DNA from: Tubiluchus corallicola
Taxonomy: Eukaryota; Priapulida; Priapulimorpha; Priapulimorphida; Tubiluchidae
Assembly: GCA_030141605.1 (NCBI GenBank)
Contig: JAQGDQ010000237.1
Coordinates: forward strand, 183,501-226,196
Length of the DNA stretch: 42,696 nucleotides
Direction: 5' to 3'
Positions 11,358-21,600 of this stretch are shown piece after piece. Below the pieces are notes generated by a model. It did not search any database. It was not told the origin of the DNA and saw nothing but the letters and a program-made list of their open reading frames with translations. The position numbers were made by a program, and so were the translations under genes. Numbering within the stretch: position 1 is the first letter of the stretch; every line of letters starts with the position of its first letter.

Positions 11358-12270
11358 AAAACTTAGTCGAAAGAACAGCAGTGATTAGAATTCATCACGA
11401 AAGTTGCCAGCATTTAAAAAAATATAGATTTTTATAGATACTTTTGCAAACAGTAGCACATGCAAATTTTTGTAATACTAAGTAAAATTTCCAACATGGT
11501 ATGACAGCAGTCATACTCTTTAAAATCCTGTAGGCCTATTATGCAATCCATTATATGTATTATTTCTTTTTATTAGTATAAATTTGTTATTAGTAGTACC
11601 AAAAACAAATTACAGTACTTGTGCTATGAACTCTCAGGTTCCCTTTTTCCATAAATGTTATAATTACGCTTATGCTGTAGATTATAGATATCACTGTACA
11701 TTGGAAATATTGTGTTAGATGGTGATAATGATGTAATTATTTCTGGATGAATTTTACCAGTGTCAGACTGTAAGGTATCTACTACGACAGGCCTATTAGC
11801 AGCAGAGCGATAGAAAGTTAGCCTATTTTTATCAGCTATCTTATAGTAACTCATGTGAAATGCATACACAATACATACACCTATTACTGATTATATATGT
11901 ATAAGCAAACAAGTATGAAGGGATGTCTACTAGAGAGTATTGTTGATATTAGTAAACAGGCCAACTTGAATTTAGATTAGTGTTATTGTTAGTATTATTA
12001 TTAGATACAAAACTTTATCTAGATAAAGTTTGTGAGGCTGTTACTGTATAGTATAATAATTTGAGTTTAAATGTGAATGTTATGCAGCTTATACGATATA
12101 TTATGCAGACAAATCAGTCTAGACAAGCAAGAGTAGATTTTTAGTGCTAGATATGTAAAATTAGTAAAAGTACACATGTAGTAAAAAAATAAACGTATTA
12201 ATTTTCAGAAAAATGTTGACTGCTGTTTGATACTAATTACAAGATGAGTCAGTTATGCATTGTTAAATAA
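11358..12270 (+). other. Probable 3' UTR of NIPSNAP-like copy 1
   Basis: AT-rich sequence following the TAA at 11355-11357. Candidate AATAAA polyadenylation signals occur near 12188 and 12264. The second lies at the boundary with the inverted R1 copy. Short open frames here are weak and were not accepted as genes. Confidence 0.5.
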
Positions 12271-13003
12271 AAGGTCAAGTTTTATGGAAAGTTAAGCTTA
12301 TTTCAATGTTCGTGAAAAATGTTAGAAGGATTTAGTAATGAAACGGCAATAAGCGCCTCGTGTAATTAGTAAAATCACTTTAAAGCCGCGATCACTTCAT
12401 TCTTGGGCGCCCCCATTTTCAATGCCCATCCTACTTCCAATGACGTCATTTGTCTTGAAGAAAAGTAGCGCACTGTCAGTCTTCAACAAAAGTAGTAAAA
12501 ATGATTATGCTTGATTTATTGATGACACGTGCCTTTTGGGGTCCGACCTTTCGGGCAGCTAATGGTCAATAAACGATCTAGTTCTCTACAAAAAGACGGT
12601 TAATGAAGGCCTTTTGCAGGCATTTGGCGTGGGAAATGATTTTTTCACGGTTCTCTCCAACGCTGCTTAACATGGGAATGTTTTTATAAACACGTTCCAG
12701 GCGCCCAGTACCGTTCTGTTAATGGGGCGGTTTTAGTCAATATAGGAATGTTTATACTTATTTTAGTCAATATTGCAACGTTGATGAGTATTAATGAGTA
12801 GCTATCCGTCTTTAAACGGAGTCAATTTTCCTATACACACACGGTCCGACCTCTCTGGGCAAGTCTTTGCGTGTGTGGCAGTCCGGCTTGTTAGGTTGAT
12901 TTTTTGTGACTCTCTCTGTGTCTTATAATTCTTTTGTGGGTGCTTGCTTTAATTGTTGGTGTTGTCTTTCTTAATTTATATCCGTGGAACTAATTTTAAA
13001 AAA

Positions 13004-13622
13004 ATGCCCGCTTCAATTCACTTCAATCAGCACGTATATGTTTTGGGTGTAAGAGTTCCCGATGGGGTGACTGTTACAGTCGAAGGAGTTGAAATTTCGG
13101 CTGATGTGGAACGTAGACTGAGCCGTGGAAATATATATTTCCCTTGGGAGTATTGTATCCTATACGGGAAATCTGTCGTTGACGGGGTAAAATATTAGTT
13201 CTTTTACTTAATTTCTTGTGATAATCACAATAAAAATAGGTCGCTATATTGGTTACTTTTAGGCTAAAATCGAACTAATTAATTTACAAAAGTAAAAGGG
13301 TTTGCTTTGAAAAGTAAGAGATTGTTAGTGAGGGCTCACATTATTTTATAGGAAGAGATCGTCATAGTCAAAGTGAATCAGATGGGCGCCCTGCCAGTAA
13401 TGGCAAAAATCTTAGAACATATTGCCCCAGGGAGAGTATATCTCCTGAATTGGGAACAGTACTGCATTGCCTGTGAACTATGGCAAATCCCGGAACTCTT
13501 TTACCTAGCAGAACTGATGAAAAGACTAGGCCGGTCATGGTATGAGGGGACTGAAGTACTGTGGCTGGCATACCAACCACGCCTTACCAGAACTGGAAGA
13601 CATGTACTAGTGCAAAAAAATG
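13004..13622 (+). CDS. Two-exon gene of unknown function inside the TIR element
   Basis: Exon 13004-13186 (ATG, 61 codons, donor GG|GTAAAA) and exon 13352-13622 (acceptor TTTTATAG|GAAGAG, 90 codons plus one base, donor G|GTAAGT). Joining in frame gives about 151 residues. N-terminal part: MPASIHFNQHVYVLGVRVPD, then VTVTVEGVEIS. C-terminal part: MAKILEHIAPGRVYLLNWEQ, then an Arg-rich segment around LMKRLGRSWYEG. No transmembrane segment, signal peptide or known domain is seen. The last donor leaves the protein open, so a third exon is expected but none was recognised before 15141. It lies wholly within the TIR element and is open with good junctions, which suggests a real or recently active gene. 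It could be a captured host exon pair. The function is unknown. Confidence 0.45.
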
Positions 13623-14436
13623 GTAAGTCAAGCACATATACTATTAGAAGAATTTCATTAGTTATTTGCAATAATAATTGTGTAAGTATACGTAGAATAT
13701 TGGCTCCTTTGAAGTAGGTATTCGTTCAAATCTATATGCAATTATTCAGCTGTCAAACGGCGCGTTTTTTTCTTATACTTCCTACAAAAAAATTTAATGT
13801 TCTCTACATTTTCTAAATGCATATATGCTCTCTTGGACTTTGTATTTTTAATGATGTTTAAACTATTTTTGCGGCTCAGCTAAAATCATTTGGTATCAGT
13901 TGATACAAGCGGAGCATTTTGAAGCTGGAATCAATCTTGTGTCCCTTGGGAATGTGTAGAGCCCGCGATATTATAATTAACAGTGTCTTAACTGGTGAAG
14001 TCTGACTGCCGTATTACTCGTTCAGGAATTACGAAAATTTTATTTATTTATTACAGGCTGGATTCACTCACTGTTGTACGAGTTTACATATGTAGGTAGG
14101 GTAGTTTTATTTCAGAATTGTGCGTCATGAATTTTCACTTTTATTTATTTTTTCTGAAATGATGATATACCATGTACATGTTATAGTAGTTAGCGTTGAG
14201 CTTTAGAAAACAGTGAGTTTTTCATTACTGCATACGGATATACTGTTGAATTTAATACAAGATAGGAATATCGTGATTGTAACACTGTCACTTAAAACTA
14301 AATGTACTTTTAACGTAAATATTGCAATAACGTCTTGCCCATAAACAGTGCAATTTGTTAAGTAAAACATTACTTCCATACACGAAGATGCTAGTCACTG
14401 GAAGCTCAGTGCCAAAATGTGTCAGTGAGAATAGGT
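13623..14436. other. Non-coding interior of the TIR element
   Basis: About 800 bp between the two-exon gene and the gag relic. It is AT-rich, and I see no repeat or coding segment. The missing final exon of the upstream gene would have to lie here or later. Confidence 0.5.
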
Positions 14437-14962
14437 GACGTAAAACGGGCTAATGAACATATACAATTTTTACGCGATTTAGGCGCTCGTCTAAAGGACT
14501 CACAGGTACAACAAACACTAACCCAACAGGTACAACAGTTACCAAAATTTTCAGGAGAACCCGGCACCTAGAAATATCGAGATTGGATTGATAATATAGA
14601 ACAATCCTTACATCTAACTCCCACGCTACTAACATCAAGAGATAAACATTTGATATTGGGCACCATTACAGGGGCAGCCGCACACTTTTTGAGTAAATAT
14701 CCAAATCTTGAAACGAGAACAGCGCAAGAATTAAGGAATGCCCTAATAGACCTTTACGCAGACCGATTAATAAGGCTTTTATCGGATTAACCCGAGCGAG
14801 GCAACAAAAGGGAGAGACAATCCAAGCTTTTGGAGATCGAATAAAATGAAATTAGCGAGAATTGCTAAATCATCAGAAGATGAAATTACACAGCCGGCAT
14901 TCCAATCATTCTTAGTTCAATTATTTACATTGGGTAGAGATCAGACTAGAATGGAAGTTTAG
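14437..14962 (+). pseudogene. Broken LTR-retrotransposon gag fragment
   Basis: In one frame, 14437-14569 gives a Gln-rich stretch ending LPKFSGEPGT, then a TAG. The same frame continues YRDWIDNIEQSLHL and LGTITGAAAHFLSKYP up to about 14777. After a frameshift it reads FIGLTRARQQKGETIQAF, then further stops and another shift to IAKSSEDEITQP and LGRDQTRMEV, ending in TAG at 14960-14962. The FSGEP, DW and RQQKGETIQAFGDR pattern is that of Ty3/gypsy-type Gag (Retrotrans_gag). At least three lesions make it non-functional. No CCHC knuckle, protease or LTR accompanies it. Confidence 0.75.
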
Positions 14963-15776
14963 AGAGATCAGGGGCTTGGCATTGCTATACCTTTCTTATA
15001 TATTGTGATGTTGTGTAATAAAAGTGTTATGCATTAATCCAGGTCTTATAGCTTTGTCATTACCCAAACGCCCATAAACAGCTACACACATCGCCCATAT
15101 AAGTACTACCACTATACAAATCAAGCATAATCATTTTTACTAAAGTATAATAAGTTTTTACAAAAAAATTGCGCAGCTAATTTTGCAATATTTTGCGTGA
15201 ACATTAGGTAAACTGCAGAAGTTTAATTTAATTTAATTTAGAAGTTAATTTAAGCAGCACGCTTACGGAAAGCCAAGATGCAGATACGAAAAGTCACGAG
15301 GTCTCCCAGTTACATCATATTTTTCAAGTAAATGGTGGCAACTACCAAAATTCTATTCTATTTTGAAAATTTCTATTCAGCGGTAGTATACGTTAAATTA
15401 TAGGTAGTTTTGTGCAAATTTTTTTGTTATATTTTTCTACGTTTAAGTAATAATAGTAGAATAAAGGCAACATACTGAGTTACTTATTCTTTCCTTTAAG
15501 TAAGTACTACAGATGAATCCTGGCTTGCTGTGCAGAAGCGTTTATTTTAAATCCAGGAGACACTCATTACTATTTTTTTGCTTTATATTTTTATCCGCGA
15601 GCGGTAGATTTGCAGATCTAGCACAACCCTGACTTTGATTTTTCAGGAATTGCAGCATGTTAGGCATCCAGTCTTCAAATTTTTAATTCATTTCAACTCG
15701 CAAATACGGAAGGCAAAAGTTACGAAACTTAGAGGGTAGGTACGACCATTCGTTGAGGATACTTGAGGTGGGGGGA

Positions 15777-15840
15777 GTTAAAAGTGGTCCGGTAAGCAGG
15801 TGGGGCGGGGGTGGGGTGTTAAAAGTGGTCCGGTAAGCAG
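15777..15840. repeat. G-rich short tandem duplication
   Basis: GTTAAAAGTGGTCCGGTAAG occurs at 15777 and 15818 (41-bp spacing). Between them lies GTGGGGCGGGGGTGGGGT, a run with G-quadruplex potential on the + strand. It marks the right limit of R1 copy C. Confidence 0.7.
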
Positions 15841-17405
15841 TGAAGACACTGGACATCGATTTTGATTGCCATTCAATTCCTTTTAGGGCTTTGAGTTAAC
15901 TTCAAAATTCAGGATTTAGGTATTCCCTGGGCAGAGGTCTACATGGGTTTATAAAAAGCAGGGATTATTTAAGGGTCCGAGATAAGTTCAAAACTGAGCA
16001 AACATTGAATATTTCTAAAATTCTTGTAACCAGAGTCACAAAATTTTGAAGGGTAGACGCCTGGAGTAGGGGCTCAGACAAAAGTGCGGATAAGAATAAA
16101 TAATCTAGGACTGTTTTACAGGCCCGAGACAGTAACCGAAATGTGAAAATTAGGGCAAACGACTTTGTCCTAGAAATTGTAACATTAAATAATAAAAAAA
16201 CATACTACGTTGAGTCAAGAAATTTCAAATTAGTAACGAGCAACGTTTACACTGGTTAGTCACACTTCAACATAATAATCTACAAGTACTGACATGAGTT
16301 AACCATACTCGATCAGGCATAGTCAGGTGTAAACACGGTAACGGCGTTACGCTCGCGGATTTGGATCTAAAGTCATTCAATGGTGTAGCTAACAATTATG
16401 ATGAGCCCGTAGTACAGTCAGCGTCGGTTAATTCGTATCTCCAGGGACCAGCAAAGTCTCTAGCATGATTACAAATTGTGTGAAGTACGGGATTAAGCGA
16501 TTATTGGTGGATAACCAAATTTATGGTCTTTTGTCGTTTGTTTATCGGAATGTTTTAGCGATACTGGTACTTGTATTGGTAGGGATAATTTACTGTTATG
16601 ACATAATAATTTTTAGTTAAAACAAAACAACTTTATTAAAACTTTTAATTTACGTAGTTAAAAAATCATGTCAAACGTGTCGTCAGAACTACTGCTGTCA
16701 TCAGCAGTGGCAAATTTTTACATACAACATACAACCAGTTTTGTAAAAAAAGTTTTAATAAAATTGCGGTGCTTTATAAAAAATTGATGTAATAATTATT
16801 ATAGTTTGACGCGCCAGCTTTATAAGCTACACAATTCTCACAATTCTTGGTCTGTATCTACTTCTTTTATCAAACTACTAGTTGGCTTGTTTTGGCAGAG
16901 CATTTTGCATGAATTGCACTATCTTATCCGCAATATTTATTTAATTTTTGGCCAATAGATTTTCTTGCATTTCTAAAAGTAAATAAAAGAGCAGTGGAGC
17001 GTATCGAACTCGAGCCGGGAGTTTTCATTCAATAGAGCCAAAATCTTAACTTCATAATGAAATGAACCGCCAACTGTTGAATGTCTAAAGCCAGACATGA
17101 CCTACAGCAAGGAAATATAAAACATGTAAAAATATTTTACATCTGAAAAGGAACCAGTAACATTTGAATTCAAAGCTCATGATTGTCTATTTATAAACCA
17201 CACAGCAGCTAAGAGCTGTCATTAAGACTTGTGTTAATTCATTCACAACAGTATAAATAATTAATGAATCAATTAACTTTAATCTTAATTTAAATATTTT
17301 TAAGTAATGAAATTATTTAATCACAATTTCGGGCCATTAACCTAGCAATAGGAATGAAGACCTTTCATAATCACAAATGATGTTGAATTCTAAGATTATT
17401 ATGTA
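15841..17405. other. Intergenic stretch with no supported gene
   Basis: About 1.56 kb. Bases 16340-16468 read as a 42-codon frame (ADLDLKSFNGVANNYDEPVV inside) ending in TGA; this may be an ancient retroelement scrap but has no family match I can defend. An imperfect inverted repeat (CTTTATTAAAACTTTT near 16632, AAAGTTTTAATAAAAT near 16750) could be a MITE remnant. Confidence 0.4.
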
Positions 17406-18244
17406 CAGTGTTCCTTCACTTATCGCGGGTGTTCCGTTCCAGGCCCACCCGCGATAAGTGAATTTCCGCGCAGTAGGGACGCTGTACTTATTTTAGTGGT
17501 TATCTGTAGCGCATAGCCCTATAGGCTGAAGCCTAAGGCCCGGGATCAAAAGGGGCCCGGCAAAATAAAACGAAAAAAATTTTTTTGTTGTAAAAAAAAT
17601 TGAAAAAAGAGCAGGGGGCCCGCCAAAATAAAATATAGAAAAAAGTTTTTTTTTCAAAAGTCAGTCACTATATTTCAAATCGGGTTTACACAAATCAAGT
17701 TTACATAGTTTAAGTTTACACAATTCACGTTTACACAGTTTAAGTTTAAGTTCAAAATTTCAGTTTCCGAATTTTTCTGGGGACAAAGTCAGTTATAATT
17801 TCTGAAAAGTCCATTTTTTTCAACATATCTGACTCAATATGCATCAGTGATAAATTGTTTAATTTGTCATCCTTTACAAACGACGAGAGCTCCACAAAAA
17901 CACGTCAGCTCAGCAGTGTAGCAACATTTAAAAGGCCCGTTCCAAGCTCAAGCCTAAGGCCCATAAAATCATAATCCGCCGCTGGTGGTTATACATTATT
18001 TTAAGTCTTTATAAACCCTCCCCCCGCTCTTATACATAACCCTTTCCCATTCCCTTAATACTGTGCATTTACCTTTTAAAAAACTTTACTTAAATGTTCA
18101 TAAAAATGTTTTAAACTCTTCAACCTAGATACGTAATTCTGAAGGAGTACCGCAAAACCCCGCGAAACAGCGAAAATACCGCGATAAATATTTTACATTA
18201 ATATTTTTGAAAACCCGCGAAACAGAAGTAGTGAGGGAACACTG
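17406..18244. mobile_element. pogo/Tigger-like MITE, interrupted
   Basis: The left end CAGTGTTCCTTCACTTATCGCG and the right end AGTAGTGAGGGAACACTG are inverted to each other and each is flanked by TA (17404-17405, 18245-18246). The CAGTGTTCCCTCACT motif followed by TCGCG-type subterminal sequence is the pattern of pogo/Tigger-type Tc1/mariner non-autonomous elements. Without the 489 bp added by the nested insertion it would be 350 bp. There is no transposase frame. Confidence 0.8.
17504..17984. mobile_element. hAT-like non-autonomous element nested in the Tigger-like MITE
   Basis: A 481-bp segment flanked by a perfect 8-bp direct repeat GTGGTTAT (17496-17503 and 17985-17992), the duplication length of hAT elements. 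The left end is CTGTAGCGCATAGCCC and the right end is TAATCCGCCGCTG; the termini are weakly inverted. AAGCCTAAGGCCC appears near both ends in the same orientation. The interior is A- and T-rich with GGGGCCCGGC and GGGGGCCCGCC islands. No coding frame is seen. Confidence 0.75.
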
Positions 18245-18608
18245 TATAAGCAATAACTTAGGTCTACTTCTTAATGAGTAGTAGTTACCGTTTCTTTATG
18301 AGCAAACTTCAACCTGTAGGCAGCACAAGCAAACGTGATTTAATCATGGCATAATTCCAATTTTTGTGGAATCTGTCCGCATTTTTCCAACGTCTTCCAG
18401 TCCAGTCAATATTTCACAACAAACAGCTGAGAAATATGACCTTGATTCTTTGTTTGCTATAAGTTGCAAACTTTAGACCTTTCTCAATGCGCGAAACGGT
18501 ACCTGGACGAACCACACAGTTAGGCGTAGGTGTCACAACGGATCAGGACTGCAAAGCAGATCGTTTTTCTAACACCAAGATTTAACTATTTCTCTGGAAA
18601 ACACCAAG
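18245..18608. promoter_or_regulatory. Upstream region of NIPSNAP-like copy 2
   Basis: About 360 bp between the MITE and the start codon, expected to hold the promoter and 5' UTR. No TATA box stands out at a defined distance. The start at 18609 is in the context CCAAGATGA and gives the same MSLR N-terminus as copy 1, which is the main reason for choosing it. Confidence 0.35.
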
Positions 18609-21600
18609 ATGAGTTTGAGGAATTTAATAAAGACAATTCCAGCTTCCAGGGTAAGTAATTAGCACATGTTGTATTAGCAAATGCGTCACTAACTAAATAA
18701 GAAAAATACTGCAGTTTATAATAACTAGCGCAGTAGCTTCTACAATAAATCATATTTCTCGCTAACCCGGTATTTAATGTTTTTATTAGAAGAACTGAGC
18801 AGAATTTTCAATGCCTTTAACGTACTTCGTAAGCATTAATGTAGGCGTACACACCCACGGGTCAGCATAACCCAGGCGCGTTTATTCATTAAACAAGCAA
18901 ATTTATAACACAATTAGATGAAGTTTATTCTGATTTACTATAAACTATTTACTATATATATATATATTCAACTTTTGTGTATATATGTATAAATACTCAA
19001 CTTTTGTGGCGTTATATTATATATGGGGCAAATACAGATGTATTTGCCCCATATATAATATAACGCCACAAAAGTTGAGTATTTATTTTTAAACGTTGTC
19101 GTGTTTTCGAAATTAACGTGGGTTCGTGCATTTACTCGTACACAAAGTCTTTTATGCTCGTACGTCGTATATATTTGCCAATCTTCATATAAGTGTAGGT
19201 CTGTATGAGTAAATGCACGAAGGCAAGTTAATTTCGGCAACACAACAACGTTTCCTGTAATGACGTTTAAAATGAATACTTAACTTTTACGGCAGTTAGC
19301 CTTTCTTGGTACACTGTCACAGGGTTTACACGTAAGACAAGCACACGCACACAGGTTACACAAGCAGCCGAGTAAATGTGAACGAGGTCTAACTTTTTAA
19401 GATTAGATTAGATTAGATTAGATTTATTCAAACCAAACATACAATTGTATATTTACAATAAGATCATTACAATTAAATATGATTTGCTGATGTTTTAGGA
19501 AGGGAGAAAGCCATCAGGTACGAATGCACTTGTGGTGGCCCACATTAATTAGTCATTTCAATCAAATTTACAAAAAGCATTAAATGTAAGTAGTTTAAAT
19601 GAAAAAGAATGTAAGTTGTTAGCATTGATAATCTCTGATTTTTTCCACATATCGATCACCCTGTTTGCAAAATCACAGACATCAATACGACAATAATTTT
19701 TATACAGTTTGTAAGTATGGTCCCTCAAACCGAGACGAAGCGCGTAGGTAACAAAATCGTTAAAACTTATATCTGAAAATCCATGGCAAATTTTGTATAG
19801 CATTTTCATATTAAAAATAAAACGTCTGGTTTCAACAGCCTGTAGTTTCAAATGGTCCAGCCTAGTGAGAAGTAGTTAACATAAGTTAACCCATTTTTCG
19901 CACATAACCGTTTTGTAACATGTCTTTGGACTCGCTCGATTTAATCAATCATAGTAACATTATGAGGATTCCACACAGAGGTGCAATATTCCACCAAAGG
20001 TCTAACGAATGACTCATACGATGTTAAAAGAGCGTCAATGTTTTTAATAACAAAGCAGCGAAAAACCATATTTGCTACTTTAAAAGCTTTAGCAACCTGC
20101 TCAGTACAGTAAATTGAAAATTTTAGGTTTGAACACACTGTAACACTCAAATCTCTGCAATAAGTATTCACTGGTAAAGGCGAGTCGTTTAATACGTACT
20201 GAAAGTAGGGATTACTGCGTCCAATGTGAACGAGTACACAGCAAGCTGTCATTTGTTGGCCCATTCTGCAAGAGTTGCCAAAGCTCCCCTAAGACTTTGA
20301 TTACCATCACGTTACGAAAAGTTTAACATCATCAGCGTATAACAAAGACCGAGTTTCAATTTTCAGGCAAATCATTCATACACAGCCGTTTTTAGTTGTT
20401 TTTGCCTCTGCAGCTGCTGTTAAAGAACGCCACACGAGCTGCCAGTACCGTTGCCATTGACAGCAGGGTGTTTGAAATCACCAATGTCAGTCCAAAGATG
20501 GAGTACATTACCGATTACCTTGATTTTGTCAAGAACTTCCTTCACGCAGGCGCACATCAAGAAGAACTGCCACCCGGCAAGGCGGTTGCAGCCTGGATGA
20601 TGGACCAGGGAGGGAAATTCGAATACGTTTTCATGTGGCAATATAGTAAGCCGAATTCTTTATAGCTATGAGTTTGTGGACGTCAGTGTTTCAAGAAAAA
20701 TTGTACTAGGAATGATGATAAATGAATGATTAATAATGAGTTCAGTGCATTGCTAAAAACGTGAAAATATCGAGCGCCTCAAAAGTTTCTCATCAGTTTT
20801 AAAAATTGACGAGAAATCAATCGTAGTTACAACATAAGCGAAACGATAACTGCTGCCGAGTGAACGATTCGTGAGAATTAAATTGCCATCATATTTGACT
20901 TCATAAGTTTACTGCAACGATTTTAACGCAGGCTACTTCTCTAAGCTCAAACGCCACGCTCTTTCTACTACTTTGTATCCTAATCCTGCATCAAACGGCA
21001 CAGGAGTTCAAGTGTGAACTAAAAAACTACCAATTAGTGAATAAACAATAATCAGAAAGATGAACGTCATTGGTCAATTAGCTGCAAAAACAAAGAAATC
21101 AAACTAGTTAGTCATTTTCTACTAATGTCTAATGTATTCTTGTAGTAAAACTTGTCTCAGCTTGTGTAGTTATAGTCCATTCTTGCTGTAAATGTTCTTG
21201 TAAATAGCGTATAAAGTCTGTCGTGGTGAGGATCCTAAATCATGTTGTTCAAAATGTCTGATCCAATCCATAGTGTATAAAGTCTGTCGTGGTGAGGATC
21301 CTAAATCATGTTGTTCAAACTGTCTGATCCAATCCATAGTGTATAAAGTCTGTCGTGGTGAGGATCCTAAATAATGTTGTTCAAAATGTGTGATCCAATC
21401 CTAAATAAATTATGTTTAAACTAAGTAGTTAGTGACTTATGAAAGATACCATATTAATGAAACCATTTTAACAATTTATGATTGCACTATTTTACTAACA
21501 GGTAGCCACAAAGAGAGGAATGACTACATTGAAAAGATGCTGAACAGCCCTGGGTATCCATTCTTAATAAGTAAAATTGGAAAAATGATACATAACCAGA

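Larger units (their letters stand above)
12494..15141. mobile_element. 2648-bp TIR element inserted in R1 copy C
   Basis: The left end starts AGTAAAAATGATTATGCTTG (12494) and the right end is its exact reverse complement, finishing at 15141; identity runs 24 bp. It is flanked by a 5-bp direct repeat AAAGT at 12489-12493 and 15142-15146, and the empty site is documented by R1 copies A and B. Inside are a two-exon gene (13004-13622) and a broken gag (14437-14962). No DDE transposase was recognised, so it is probably non-autonomous. The superfamily is undetermined: AG...CT ends recall Polintons, but those have 6-bp duplications and much longer TIRs. Confidence 0.8.
12264..15840 (-). repeat. R1 dispersed repeat, copy C, inverted and interrupted
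   Basis: Bases 12264-12493 are the reverse complement of the right end of R1 and 15142-15840 of its left and middle parts. The two parts join cleanly if 12494-15141 and one copy of the duplicated AAAGT are removed: the restored junction matches copy A around its motif for 5830. So this R1 copy was in place before the inner element inserted. Confidence 0.8.

Noticed and set aside
12494-15141. Assigning the TIR element to Polinton/Maverick
   Set aside because: The ends begin AG and finish CT, but the duplication is 5 bp, the TIRs are only about 24 bp, and no polymerase, integrase or capsid gene is present.
16340-16468. 42-codon frame that might be a retroelement gag scrap
   Set aside because: Too short and without diagnostic residues; kept only as a note in the intergenic entry.
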